Source: Datnioides undecimradiatus (Eukaryota > Chordata > Actinopteri > Lobotiformes > Datnioididae). From it: a DNA stretch of 64,000 bases. Below the pieces are notes generated by a model that searched no databases, was not told the origin of the DNA, and saw only the letters and a list, made by a program, of their open reading frames with translations. Shown one piece after another: positions 25,597 through 38,835 of the stretch (position 1 is the stretch's first letter; every line of letters starts with the position of its first letter). The stretch is from positions 6,078,574-6,142,573 of the forward strand of contig WARS01000050.1 of assembly GCA_008933995.1 (NCBI GenBank), written 5' to 3'. The position numbers and the translations under genes were made by a program.

Positions 25597-28189
25597 AGCC
25601 AGTAAAATAAGCGATCCTCTGCCACTTCTTTCCCTAGATGAAGAACTGAGAACTGGCCCTGTACCTCCTGCAACTGAGAAATGAATTATGTGTTGGCTAC
25701 CCCATCGACAAGTAGAAAACCCACCATGTCACTAATGCTAAACCAGCAGATTTAAGACAACTAGCTATGGTAAGTCAGACATATAGCAGCACTTTCCAAC
25801 AAAATCAAAGCACAGAGTCAGAAACGTTAGTAAAGATTCTCGGGGAAATCTGTCCCTCCAGAGCTTACTGTATTTATAGCGGCTAGACCACCTACAGAGA
25901 ATAGACAGCCCCCAGTCATCACCATCTTGTAGGTACAGTGAGGTACGCTTATTATCTTAAATAACACCAGTGCAAAATGGAAATCTGCCGTTGTCAGATC
26001 ACTCTTACAGGTGCTGCCTAGCCAATTTTTGTTGATATAGGTAAAGGATGATTTGTAACAGTGTGTTGCACTGCTATGTGTTAAATGTGTGGTGAAGTCA
26101 TCTCAAAGCAGAGGTACGTGACTGCATTATTTAGTATGTTAGCATACAAAAGGTACATGAGGTACATTCTCAGTCAACTTCAGCTTTAAGCACTGAAATA
26201 AGGAATGAATCTAAACAGGATCATTTGAAATTGAAATTATTAGTGATAGACTGAACTGAAACAGATTTAAAACTGAATCCAACACAGATCGATGGGAATG
26301 ATGGAAGTGGTCAAACACAAGTGCTGATTGGCTGAAAGGGAGTTCTGTGAACCGGCACTTGAATTCTCTTCCTCAACGACCGAACGGCCGTCTCGGTAAA
26401 TTGAATGTGAATTGCGAGAGCTGAAAGTGGAAGAAGAGAGATGAAAAAAGAGAGCGATGAATTTTCAGTGAGGATCAAATACAGTTTTAGCGCGGAATGC
26501 ATCCACCTTCGAGTGCGCTGAAGAAATCCAATATCAAATTCTGCTTCAGATTCAGTTTTTTTAATCCAACTGATGCAATGATCCTAAGTCGGTTTCTGCT
26601 GACACACAGAACAAGTCACGCGCAGCGTCACGGCGTAAAACATGCAGAAAATTAAACGGTCGAAAAAAAAATGTTGAGCTGCTGTTTGTTTCCTCTTTCG
26701 CTCTGCCCTCATTGATTCCATGGAAGCCTCACCTAATTCAAGCTACCCTATGATAGTGCTACGGATTGTTACAAGCTTTGCAGTATATAAAGCTCCAAAG
26801 CAGAGTCTGATCTAAGTGGAGATCCCTGAGGACGTTTTGCTATTGATAGCGGCAGACGAGTGGATTGAGCAGAGATCTCACAGTGTATCCGCGTCTCCTC
26901 CCCGACACTTTATCAATACCTTCTTTCGTCCCTGCACCTTTGTTTTCTAAATGCTCAAACCCGTCAGGGAATGCACCTTAAAGGCCACGGTGAGTCGGAA
27001 CAACTGGAAAATACAGTCCTTCTATTATTTAGCAGCTCGTTAGCAGCACACTTGCAAAGTCATCCGTTTCCTCCCGGTCGAAGAGCAGGATCCATCTGTT
27101 TTCTATGCCGTTAAGTTAACCATCATCTGTTTTAATCACTCAGACGCCTCTATTGGTGACTTTCACAGAATATATTTGAGTGGGAAAGTGTCAAGAAAAT
27201 CACTAGTAGCTGCTGGATACAGTTCAACTAATGAGCAGCTCAATATTTCTGACTGGCATGTGAAGCAGTCACATTTCATTTCTACATCCCTTTGTCCTTT
27301 TTGTTATTCGGCAACCCTCCGTCTACTATCTCCTCAGCTCTGTTTCCTACCAAAATAAATATGAGATGTTGCTTATTCATTTCCCATTTGCTCTCATCTT
27401 CCTGGCGCTCGCTGCCTCTCACTATGCGGGAGATTGGAATGATGAAATGGCAAGTTAAAAAAAAAAAAGAAAAGGAAACACGTACTTGTCAACAGGCATG
27501 TTTTCATACTTACTTGTTCATTGAATAAGTCTATTTTTAATCAAATATGCTGAAAGTCATTACGCCCCAGCCTTGCTGCTGAGTTGTTGACAAGCACTTT
27601 TTTTTTTCCCTAATAACTGGTTACATGCTGATTTATCGCCATCTTTCACTGCAAACCCTGCTCTGCCTGTCTCCTATCATCTCCCATCGCTCCACAATTT
27701 TTGCCATCACCCAAGGGCTTTAAATCTAATTCTGAATGGCAGTTTACTTTCTCTTACAATGCCAAAAGAAAGGGCATCCTAATAAAGCACCGAATATCAA
27801 AGTGTCCTTTTGCGAGAGCAATTTATAGCGGAGGGTCCAAGGCTTCTCTTTACCGCGGGCATGTCCTGTTTACTTCACGAAGGACTTGTTTTATGCGTCT
27901 AAATCATGAATAATAATAATGATGATGAAGCCTTCATCTTGGCACTCCATCACAGTTTGAACCCCTGCCATCGCTGCCCACATAAAAACCAACTGCAGAC
28001 GGGCAGAGACAGAGAGATAAAGAGAGATTTATTTACTAATGTGGTTAGTTTTCTTTTTTTTTCTCCTAGGTTGAAGAATGCATCCTCTTGGAGCATCCTT
28101 TTCAGGGGATTTGGCATTTTGGCAAATAATTAGGAAAGATTTTTATGACATTCACGCCAATAAAGTTTGCTGTATTGATGTTGCGCTGT

Positions 28190-28400
28190 ATTAAAAGAGA
28201 GAAGCAGGGAAAGAGAAGACAGATGTGCGCAGAGGGGGGAAAAAGGGATACAGAAAAGAGAGGAGGAGGAGCTGACCAGAAGGGAAACACAGAGAGGAAG
28301 GAGAAGCAGCAGGGGAGGTGGTTGTGTGGGGAGAAAAGACGACAGTGAAGGGGAGGGACTGGTAGCAGGAAGGGGATGATGAGGAATGATGCATGAGAGG
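28190..28400. repeat. Purine-rich tract
   Basis: Roughly 200 bases strongly biased to A and G on the + strand (AGAGAGAAG, GGGGGGAAAAAGGG, GAGGAGGAG blocks). The minus-strand open frames across it are Ser/Leu/Pro low complexity. Confidence 0.75.
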
Positions 28401-28955
28401 AGATAACCAGACGTGGAGGCAGCTGCACTGAAAATGCAAAGGGAGTATGAGACAGACAGCAGTCTATGGAGAGGGTCGATCAATACAGGGGTGGAAATTT
28501 AGAGATCACAGCTTGGGATGTTCATCTGGACAGGAAACAGATAGATGGAAGACCACATAGAACGAGTGAAAGGAAAGAGAGGGCACGGGTACAAACGGAG
28601 AGAGAAAGTGAAAAAAAAACAAAAGAACAGACGCACATCGCCGTCGCGCCGCTTTTAAGGATTTCTCTCGTCCACCCATGACCTTAAAAACTGCAGCCGT
28701 CTCGCTCTGGCCTTCTGCAGATTCTTTCACCAGAAATGTTGGAAAATCTGTCAGCAGCCACTTACTTACCAGCACACACAGTCGCTCCCCTCCGAGGACT
28801 CCAAACAAAACTGCTTCTGAAATAATTATATCTGAACCCCCCACCAAGATTTATGGCTGTTAAAAAAAATAAAATAAAAAAAACCCTAAAACATAAGCTC
28901 CTACTGAGTGCTAATGCACCCATCTGTGCCTCTGAAAGCACTTTCTGGCTTCTTC

Positions 28956-28992
28956 TCACACACTCACACACACACACACACACACACACACG
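28956..28992. repeat. (CA)n microsatellite
   Basis: CA run of about 37 bases with one CT interruption. Confidence 0.9.
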
Positions 28993-29219
28993 ACTCATTA
29001 ATCCCTCTCTGCGTTCAGCCAGTAGTCACTTCTGTCTATGCACTCACATTCACACACTTGTCTGCTCACTTTCAGCGTTGGACAATGATGCAGCGTGTTA
29101 TGGGAATGCAATAACTTTATTTTTGTCATGATATCATGCAAAGGAATCCTATAATTACAATGCAGTTGTAACTTGCTGTAATTTGCCGTTTGATCGCTGA
29201 TTGTAGATATGTCATTATA

Positions 29220-29253
29220 TGTCCCCAACGGTTATATGTAACCGTCTGGGACA
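29220..29253. repeat. Imperfect hairpin, 15-base arms with a 4-base loop
   Basis: Left arm 29220-29234 (TGTCCCCAACGGTTA) pairs with right arm 29239-29253 (TAACCGTCTGGGACA) at 13 of 15 positions around the loop TATG. The AACGGTTA..TAACCGT centre resembles palindromic ends seen in some teleost DNA repeats, so a fold-back or MITE remnant is possible. A transcribed hairpin is also possible, but nothing else supports an RNA gene. Confidence 0.5.
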
Positions 29254-29742
29254 TGTCAGTTTGGGATTGGGAAGGAGTGAAACAGCAGCTTTGCTCCAAA
29301 AGTTCTTTTACATGTTGTATCTCCAACTCTCTTTCCTGGTGTTTGCCGTTGTTGCAATCTCTGCTTTTCTATTTCTGCTCATGTTAGATACAGAAAACCC
29401 AAAAGCTTGTAACTAACTAATGATCTTAAAGCCACACTAAATGATTGTCTATGATTGCGGCGTAAAAAGGGAGTAAGTGTAACGTGAAACGCCACGGAGA
29501 CTTATCAGCTGACACCCTCTGTGGAGCGTATTTCAGATGTTTTGGTCCCACCGCACACAACTTTACCGTCAGTATCAAAAAATACAGACTACATTAAGTA
29601 ATGTTATTACTTTTTCAACGACGGCTCACATTTGTCAAGTACCGTGCCCATTATGACTCATTTTTTCACTGCTCAGGCTCTTCTTCATTCTATTCTCCAA
29701 ACGACTCTGTATTGTCAGGCCCTGCCTTTCATGTTAAGTTGT

Positions 29743-29772
29743 AAAAAAAGAAGAAGAAGAAAAAAAAAAAAG
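29743..29772. repeat. A-rich/(GAA)n tract
   Basis: A7, four GAA-like units, then A13. Confidence 0.8.
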
Positions 29773-29935
29773 ACCCCCGAATTGAGGTATTTCCTTTTGT
29801 CAGTTTCACAGCCGGGGCCAAGCTTCTGGGAGCTTAGCTGGGAAACTGTAGCAATCGGTGACTCCACAAGCAAAGTGAGCATGTCTCTAGGTGCTGAATT
29901 ATCATAGCCGGCTGGCTTGACACGCCTGGGAATGA

Positions 29936-30003
29936 AAAGAGAGGGGGAGAGAGGGAGACGAAGAGGAGAGAGGGAGAGAACAGTGCGGAGGAGAGCGGAG
30001 AGG
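29936..30003. repeat. Purine tract (AG-rich)
   Basis: GAGAGGG and GAGGAGAG blocks with only a few pyrimidines. Confidence 0.75.
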
Positions 30004-30209
30004 TTGACGTGCTCGTTTCATTGCTGGTGCATGATCCAGGTGACAGGTGCTGGTGCAGAAAATGGCAGCCCCCACAGGGCTCCACCTAAGGGGGCTGCCG
30101 TCACCGGTGTACAGGTGTACGTGGAGGTGTGTGTCTGCGTGCACGCCGCCTGCCACAGTATATCATACATCAGCATTTCAACGTGTATGTGTTTGTACAC
30201 ATTCGCTGT

Positions 30210-30229
30210 TGTGTGTGTGTGTGTGTGTA
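30210..30229. repeat. (TG)10 microsatellite
   Basis: Perfect TG run. Confidence 0.9.
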
Positions 30230-30287
30230 TGTATGCATTATGACAGTAATACCCTATGACAGAATGATCACACCCTTCTCCCCACAG

Positions 30288-30474
30288 CTCCGAGGAGTCT
30301 CTCCGCTCCACTCCTCTCCCTCCGCCGCCCCCCAAAGGAGCTGTGCGCTTCCACATATGTCAAAGCCTGTTTCCTTTGGGCAGCAGTACTCCTCTGCATC
30401 TCCTTCTCTCTCTCCCTTCCCTTCCTCTCTGCCTCTCTGCCTGCCCACATAATCGCAGGAGCCCTTCCAAATAG
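30288..30474 (+). other. Candidate terminal exon with Ser/Pro-rich frame, weak
   Basis: CACCCTTCTCCCCACAG (30271-30287) is a good acceptor sequence. One frame (first full codon at 30289) then stays open for 61 codons to a TAG at 30472-30474. It starts SEESLRSTPLPPPPPKGAV and becomes Leu/Ser-rich where the DNA turns into a C/T-rich tract. The first third looks protein-like; the rest could be simple-sequence artefact. No AATAAA follows closely and I recognise no protein. Confidence 0.15.
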
Positions 30475-32419
30475 CTAAACTAAGAGAACTCATACACCGC
30501 AGAACATATGGACACCATGACATGACGACATTAAGCTACTTTGTCCATCTGGGCTGCTGTAAGTTTGTGTTTTTGCGGCTGTCTTCTGTGCAGCGGCACA
30601 TAATGAAGATGTGGGGGTTGTAACCAATTATATCCTTATTTGCTGCTGTTTAATGAGCTGAGAGAAGTTTTGAACCCAGATGTGGAGGCAAAAATAATAA
30701 AAATAATAATAAAACATAAAGTTGATGCTCCTGACATCTGGCTGACAGTCTGATGCCGTATGTAAAATACCGCAGCACGATCTGTGTGCCTTTATAATCC
30801 AACAAAATGTGTTTTGTAGTCTCCTTTTAATGTAACTAAGAAAGGCAGGATATAATGACATGATACAATAAATATATGTAAAAAACAAAACAAAACTGAG
30901 GAGAGGCAGCCATCGTTTAATCATGGTGCAAAAATGAAGAGAAAAAAAACCTCGCGTCAGAGATACTCCTGCAGGGGGATTACATTCTTGAGTGATCATA
31001 TTGCATATCTTAATTTTAACAAGTAATTAAATGTAGTATTGAAGCTTCAAATCTGATGAAATGTGCCACTGGGTTGAAATAATTTCACTTGTTTCACTGC
31101 AATTTATCTTGTTTGCAGAAAAAAAAAAGTTGAGACTGTTAGACTCAATATGCCATTTAATTACTTGTTCAGGCTTTTTTTTTTTTTGTGCTGCACCACG
31201 TCTTTAAACACTACCGTTTTTACTCCATCCCTCCTCTTCTCCATCCAGTGAGAGTCCTGCGCAGTTAGCCGCCACGTGGACCATAAAGCATCTCACCTGC
31301 ATTAGTCCATTTCCAGTCAATTACTCCTCCTAAATCACGGCCTCCAATAAAGACCGAACAGATACTCTCAACAGAGAGATGTTGTGTGCAGGTGCCGGGC
31401 CTGTCGCGTCATAAATCTTCCTCCCTCATTTGGCGAACCACACAAAGCATTATATGAGGTGGACTGCACAAAAGTTCCTGTCCTTGACTGCTGGTCCGAT
31501 AAGGTTTGAGAGGTGCCTCCTTGCATTTTGCTGGGAGTGACGCGCCAGGCATTGCAAGTGAGAGTGAGCTGACAAAGAGCCACAGAGAGACAGAGAGGGA
31601 GAGACAGACGAGGGCTCTCGTTGTGCCTCTAATGTAATTGCCTGGACCACTTCATCATAAACAAAGCACTCGTGTGCAACGTTGGCTTATCTCCCCCCAA
31701 CCACCACTCCACCCGCAACCCCTCCATCCCAGGCGACACTATCTCAGAGAGCGGCTTAAGGATGGGCTTTGGGCCACATCAATAAACGCCAGCACAGATC
31801 AACCTGTCAGCGGCAGGGGGGGCTCTCATGCACAAGCCAGGCTATGTGTAAGAAGCGAAATTGGTAGAGGTGGAGATGATATAGTTGAAATTATTATGCT
31901 GTAATTAATTTTCATTATATAAAATATTGTTGAAGTAAATGTATGCATATAGTAAAATACGGGAATCTAAGCTGAAATTTACGGTAACGTGAAATTACAT
32001 GTGAAATCAGACAAAACAAGAAGCAAAAACTTTAAAGCTGAAGGGGGAATTCCAATGAATTTAAAAATCAAAGTTTGTTTACAAGTTTTTAAAAGCGCTG
32101 ATGCAAAAAAAAGGCATATAAAGTCTGATTGAAAATTGACGTCTCAAAAATGGCCTCAAATCATGTCATGTAATGAGTTGAAGACGACAAGTTTCCAAAA
32201 AATGAAAGAATCTACAGGTGTGGATAAGAAAGAAGTGAGTTCAGCACACCTCTTTAGCTCACTCCTCATCTTTGCATGAGACTAGCAACTCGTGGCTACA
32301 TTAGCTGCCTCTATGACTCATCAGAAACAGCGGTATTTTAAAGGGTTGGTGAAAATGTGTCCTTCAGCCATTCTGGTTTGGTTTCTTCAACTTCGTTCCT
32401 GGCTTTTTTTCTCCGTAAA
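30475..32419. other. Noncoding stretch
   Basis: Poly(A) near 31121-31130 and poly(T) near 31177-31188. No recognisable gene; open frames are short and unlike any family I know. Confidence 0.6.
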
Positions 32420-32680
32420 GTTCTCACAAACCCATTGTTCACTTCCTGTTCATGACCAAACAGCAGACGGGTAAAGTTAGCAACCAGCAGGTGAACAGCG
32501 CGGAGCATTTGGCAGCTAAAGACACAGATATTCCCCTCAGGAGTTGGTGGAGACCATAACAGACCAGTTTGTTCTAAAAGGAAATCAAATCTGGTCTTGT
32601 AGTCAACATGTGGACCATGAGTCCAAATGAATGCTAATGTCTGACATGTAATTAGGCAGCTGTTTGATGGTAAATGAGGA
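32420..32680. repeat. Probable teleost interspersed repeat (GCAGCTAAAGA...CTCAGGAGTTGGTGGAGACC type)
   Basis: The segment holds the ordered blocks CACTTCCTGTTCATGACC, GTTAGCAACCAGCAGGTGAAC, GGAGCATTTGGCAGCTAAAG, ATATTCCCCTCAGGAGTTGG and TCCAAATGAATGCTAATGT. I remember this combination from a repeat common in percomorph genomes. No second copy was found in this window, so the call rests on memory. The left side may extend to about 32260, where TAGCAACT and TTAGCTGCCTCTATGACTCA words occur. No open frame of note. Confidence 0.5.
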
Positions 32681-35600
32681 TCCCAGATATCCATTTGAAA
32701 CTAAACATGTATCCAAATGCACAACCAAACAAACCATGGGCCGAGAATGACTGCGTCATTATTTTGTGTGCAATGGTATGCAAATTTAATCCTGCATGTA
32801 AGATGGCCTTTAAACAATGAAGACTACTGTAAAAGGAAGCAATGACAGCAAATAAACTAGTCTGCCATTGCGACAAAGTAAAGCGTATAAAAATTTAAAT
32901 CCAAAAACGGGATGTGAGGTACTGAAAATGTCATGAGTTACAACTTTGTTAACCAGTTACAGTTTGTTTGGAGTCAGTAATCTTGACAACAGATTTTCTG
33001 TGTTTTGTATCTGGCAACGTGATCTTAGCATCATGATATTAGTCCAAGTGAAGTCAATGTATAGTATTGTTGCAGAGTATTGCATTATGGGGGAAAAAAA
33101 TGACAATTAAATGTTTATTACCACGTTTGCTGCAAATGCTTTAATCTGATGAATATAACAATGGAAATTAATATGATTAAAAAAAATCCATAAAATAGCC
33201 TCGGCCCAACTGACTTCACCCACTCACTGCAGATCTGTGCATTTCGGTGTGCCTGGTTCCAGGAAGGCCTTCCCGCCTTTTACGTACTTGTTGACAAAGA
33301 TGCTGGGTGGACAGCCTGGGGAAAATTCCGCATGTGCACGTGCGTATGTGTGTGAGCGTGTGTGCTTGTGGCCTTTGTGTACCCGTGGCACGATAAGCGG
33401 GCTTTGGTTGACTGGCTGAGTAGCCTTGCATTAGACGCAGCCTCAGACTGAGCCTCCTATCTCTAATGGCTTTCTCTCCCCCCACCCTCATCTTATCTGG
33501 ACTCATGTTGACTGTGTACTACGTCGCACACACACACACACAACCCAATCTACACTCATGTTGACTTTGCACCACATGTAGACACACACACACACGCAAT
33601 ACGGAAACACGGCCTACACATAGAGATTCCAGACAAGTCTATTTAGCGGCTGTTCATTGGGTTTGAGCGCGTGAGTGTTCGGTCTTGTCTGCGTGTTAAC
33701 AAGTGAGAGCAAGAAAGAGGAAAGGAGTCTTTCCTCTCAGATCATCTGTGTTGATCGATCCCTCTTTCACCACCATGCCCCCCTGCCACGCACACCCGAT
33801 CCTGATTTCAGTATGCATGCTGGGCTCAGATTGATTTATGGCAGGGTTTCTCCATCCCGATACCCCCTCTGGCATTTATTTGGTACATCCCAAGTTAAAG
33901 TTGATCCATATCTGAGCCGACCAACACCCCCAACCCCTCTGCTCTTGTGATCTCAGTGTCCTCATTGATCCGTCTCTCCGTTTGCAAAGAGGAGAGCTGT
34001 GAGGGCTGCATAATTGCACGCATTTCTGTGCACTGACACGGGGAGGAGTGGAGGCTGGAGAAAAGGGAATGAGGAAAAAGTCAGTTGCCCTTTGAAATCA
34101 TAAAGCAGCCTGTATGACCTGAAGCTATGATATAGACCAGAATCTGAGGACAACGGACAAACAGGAGCATTTGTCTTCGGAAGCACTTTCCTCCCTCCTC
34201 CCTCAAATCCTTTCAAACACTATCTCTACCTTTGATATCTCTCCGAACATCTCCTCTGAGTTTTGTTTTTTTTTTCTTGATATGGTGGGAGATTTCTGCC
34301 GATGAAGAAACTCAGCCAATCTAATACAAAGTGGTAGATTGCGTGAGATGGGGAGAACACAAGGTTTAAAAGTAGAAGGCTGATAATATTCAATAAAAAG
34401 ATTTACAGCAGACAAAGAGATAGATGCCAAGCATTGTCTCCAGTGCAGTAAGTGAGCAAATAGTCCTTTATAGCTTAATGTAACTGGCATGGGGCCCAGT
34501 GGAGGAGTTAATGCCTTTAGTCCTTGAATATTCTGCGACTATCAGAAAGTGAGACTGAAGAGTTTAAGGTCCCTAACACGCCTTTGTGCCAGGTCATTAC
34601 AGAAGGGACTCTTTACTTGATGATGGTAAATCAGACTATTAGATTTAAATGCCTTGTACTGTATTACTGGACAAAGGATCTGCCAAAGATGGGGCTTCTT
34701 TATATCTTTTCAGTGTTCAACAAGTGCTCAGCTATTCCCTTTTACGATTTAGGCTATTCACATCATCTCAGGTGAAAAATATTGCATTCAGCTCTATACA
34801 TAACGGCAAATAATGATTTGTTCTCCTGCAGAGCAGCGGCAGTGACAGTTTTGGCCTCACTAAATGTGAATCAAACACTGTGTATTGATATTCTTTTGTA
34901 TGTGGATCAATTCTAAAAAAGCCACACCATGATCATCAGTACTGATACTTGTGAGAAACTCCAAAATGTCCCGTGTCACTGCTACAATAGGAACCTATTC
35001 CCAGTATATTATTATTATATTATAAGTTTACAGTGTCATCTGCTGCTGTGAATATGTATTCATTTTGACTGATATACAACTGTATATCAATTATAGTATT
35101 AATTTCTTTTATGGACTTAAGTTACATGTTTTGGAGGACAAAAAGTTTTCATTTTAAGTCTTGAGCCAAGCTTTTAGACACTTGGGGCTCATCTGTGCAC
35201 AGTGCAGGTGTCTTTACAGTTACTAATGCAGTTGTTCATTATACAGATTGTGCACCATTTATTCAGCAAAAGTAGACTTGCATGATTTCCTAAATGCACT
35301 TGCGTCATGCGCCTTAGACCAAGCACTATAGATGGTTTAATTAGGGCGCTTGGACTTGTTTTTTTCATGATGACCTCTCAAAAGACATGGATATAGGTGC
35401 ACATACCAAAAACAAAATGAAGAAATAAAGCAAGCATGCACCTGTTGCCCAGTAACAGGCAAACACTACTCATTAAGGGAGAAAATTAGAATTAAACAAA
35501 TCAACATGTATGAATACAAATAGAAAAACTCAATCTGGTAAATATTAAGTTACACAGAATAAACTGGCATTTTCTATGTTTCGGTTCAAGTACTCAACTA

Positions 35601-38600
35601 AAAATGCCTTCTTCATTTTGTTCCACCTCTGTGCAGAAAGAGTTTGAGACAAGAAAGCTGTTCTCACATTCATCTGCTGGTATTGTTTCTTTTGTTCACC
35701 TTAAAACCTAAAGTTTAAGTTGTGAAGAGATAAACAGGATTTTCTGACATCACAACTAGTCTGGAGGCTGACTGAGGCCCAATATGCAATTGGATGGCTC
35801 ACACACTGAGACTGGACTCAGTCGGAGACATCTTCTTACCCAAAGTTTAACTTCTGAAATAAAAAAACTACACTTGCGTGCTCTTTTGAATGTTACTTTG
35901 AGAATTTTGAACTCATTTATTGATATTTTTGTCAGACTCAAATTATTATTCACAGTGGAGTGTTTGTATATGTCTTAAAACTTTGTCCAGAGAGATTCTT
36001 TAAAAACTTTGAGAGAGTTGTTAACTCTTGTGGCCTTCATTGTGAAGACTTGAGGCTATAGCTGGCTGTAAACTTCAACTGAAACTGAAAGTGGCGTTTT
36101 CTTGAAGGCAGAATTGAGACTTTTTGATCAAAAATGAGTGCAGAATTTCTATAGTGTGAACAGGCTGGCTAGCAGACTTACGTTCACTGCACACCGCTGC
36201 AGTGTAATATGACTGAGTTTTGGATCATTTACTTCTTGTGTTCTATCTTTTTGGAATCGACAACAGGCATTTTTCACAGCAGACGTTTTGACAGGTCACA
36301 GCTGAAAAACACAGGTCCAAAAACTAAAATCGAATATGGCTGAGTTTCATTTACCTGCCTCACTTTCGGGGCCCTGGTGTTGTTCATTCTGACTCGCCGT
36401 CATGACATAGTGTAACACTTGAATAAAAGCCAGTGTTGATGTTATTAATAATGTCAAATATAGACAAATGTTTGCTGCAAATAGGCCAGTTTTCCCTTGT
36501 ATAAATGATGTTTTGTCTGCTTGGGAATAAAATGTTCCCACTAAACACTAAAGACTAAAACCAGACACACGATACACGACAGCAGTTCATATTTGGAAAC
36601 TTTTGTCATTCGAAAATGTTTTTTTATTATGTTCAAAATTACCCATCAGCGCCTTGAACAAAGGATGAAAGTGATGAAAAAGTGTGCTGCTGTGAAAAGT
36701 GTTGACGACTTGTTGATGTCTTTGTGTTGGTTGCAAGGTTACAACACATAATAATGATATTATCTGTGCCTCAAAGGTGCTAATGTAAGAATGTGAATAG
36801 TGTTTTTGTGCCATCTTCCTCATTTTGTATGAATGTAAATCACTGAATGGCTTTGTATTCAATTCACTAAACCGCGCAATCTGGAAGTGATTTGTCACAT
36901 TTTACTTTGAGCCGTATTCTTTGATTACAGCCTTGTATATAGTACAGTAAACTGTAAACATTTAAGTCTCTGAGCATTTAATTAAACTTGGCAAGATGTG
37001 ACGCTTTGACAAACACGCACACGCACAAAAAAAAATCTACCAGCATCAAAAATTGGTTGTGAACGCCACAGGATATAAAAAGAAGAAAATACTAGTGCAG
37101 TGAGGAATTAATGATAGAGACGGTGTGATCGAGGCAGCCACGTCTTTCAGAAACTCAACAGTTATTTCATTCACCTTCAGTCGCTGTCTGGTGTTCAAAC
37201 TGTGTGTATGCGCTGAACACAGGACCACAAACCAGCTCTGCAAACTCTCATTCGTCAAGTCCTTTATTCTGAACGTGGAAAATCAGCCTTTAGTTTTTGC
37301 GCTTCAAACACAAAAAACATTCTCAAGATCGACACCCTCGCTCCCGGCGGACAATTCAAGATGATGACCTCAAACCACTTCAACTCAGTGTGTGATTGTT
37401 TTCACTGAATATTGCCCTGCTTTTTTAAACTCTGTATATTTCTTTGTACCTCGACATTGCTGCAAAGGGGGGCGACCTCAGTGTTTGGAGGCTCAAATAA
37501 AGCTGGAAATGAAATGTTGAGCGAAGCAGAGATGCCAACAGAACAGAACTCTGATGTTGGCATCCACGGCGAGCAAGCAATAACCTAATGTACAATTCAA
37601 ATAAAAAATATCATGCTGTAAAACTTTATCACTGGATTATCAAGAGCGCAACTAAATCAGTGTCAGCGTACATATTTATGGAATTTAACAGGAAGTCGGT
37701 GCCTTTATTTTATTATTTAACACGAGAAAAGGCACTTAAACGGAAGTGTTTAAGTGAGCAAAATGCCAAAGGAAGATGTACAGCTAAAGAAAACGGAATT
37801 ATCCAATCATTGTGAATTTGCAAAACCTGAAGGCAACGTTTTTGCACCCGTGATATATTTTGTCCCCACTCTTCAGTGTAATTTGGAGTAAAATAAGGAC
37901 TAAGACTTGCTAAGTGCCATAACATATCTCTCAGTCCATTTAATCCTTCCTGGAAAACAGACAACTCAAAAATATGAATTTCTCCTCTGGGGATAAATGG
38001 AGTATCACAAAGAAAAAAACAAAAAACACCACCACCACCACCAACAAAAAACAAATGTTACATAAAACAGGCACCGCAGAGTCTACAGTGATGGATTATA
38101 GCCTCGGACAAAGTAGTACTTCTGCCAAAAGGATATTACAGCTTCAGACAAAAGAAAAGAATTCAAACTAAATCTTGGGAGAAGCTGACAGAAACGAAAC
38201 CAAAACAATATGACATATTATACTCTTGAGTATTAGACACAAAAGATAGCTAAAACCTCAAGCTAGCTCGGAACTAAAAGGGTGCTGATGAAGCTCTCGG
38301 CAGAGTCAGATGATAAACTGGCACGTGTTTACGTCTGTGACCCCTTTCGCCTTGTAAAAAATAGAACGTTTTAGGTCCTCGACATGAAAAAAAGGAAGAA
38401 TCAAGCTAATTATCTATTCAGAGCAGGCGACTTAATCCCACCGCACCCATCAGAGGCGGCATGATTTGCATACCATCATGCTACGATGAGAAATTGTTAT
38501 GTGCGGTCGGCACAAATTAAAATTATTAAAACTAGTAAGATGAAGAGGCGATGCGGCGTCCTCCTCCTCACATGTAAAAATAGAAGTGCAAGGTCAGTTA

Positions 38601-38768
38601 GTCAATTGCCTCTCGAGTCTTAAATTGGTCAGGATTTTCTAGGTAAGCCACTTTATTTTCCTCAGAGAGCACTCATATTCAATGGGCCCTTTGGTTGGGA
38701 TGGAAGACGGGATGAGATGCCAGATGGCTGACTGACAGCTTTGGCTGATAATGCATTGTTACTGTGGA
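32681..38768. other. Noncoding stretch; possible polyadenylation site near 37.49 kb
   Basis: Most of it shows nothing beyond the tandem duplication at 33496 and a (CAC)n patch at 38027-38042. Around 37125-37500 there is a 79-codon open frame, then AT-rich DNA and CAAATAAAGC (37495-37504). This resembles a 3' UTR end, but no upstream exon can be tied to it. Confidence 0.4.
33496..33600. repeat. Tandem duplication, two units of about 53 bases, each ending in (CA)n
   Basis: Unit 1 (33496-33548) and unit 2 (33549-33600) both start TCT--ACTCATGTTGACT, continue with a diverged middle (GTGTACTACGTCG against TTGCACCACATGTAG) and end in a CA run. The array probably arose by slippage or unequal exchange involving the CA tract. 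It is noncoding. Confidence 0.7.
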
Positions 38769-38835
38769 CAAAAAAAAAAAAAAAACAACAACAAAAAAAA
38801 ACAACCCAAAAACAAACAAACAAACAAAAAAAAAA
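38769..38835. repeat. A-rich/(CAAA)n tract
   Basis: A run of about 17 A, then CAACAACA, A9, and four CAAA units followed by A10. It could be the 3' tail of an unrecognised retroposon, but no body was identified. Confidence 0.8.

Larger units (their letters stand above)
24574..29219. other. Noncoding stretch
   Basis: Simple repeats as listed, and A-runs near 27457-27468. A repeat-poor portion (26820-27000 and 27700-27920) looks like possible regulatory DNA by texture only. A strong pyrimidine tract ending CTCCTAG at 28048-28070 has no matching donor. Confidence 0.5.

Noticed and set aside
28048..28140. Strong splice-acceptor-like tract followed by an open frame
   Set aside because: No donor follows and the frame ends within about 20 codons; polypyrimidine-AG sequences are frequent in this window.
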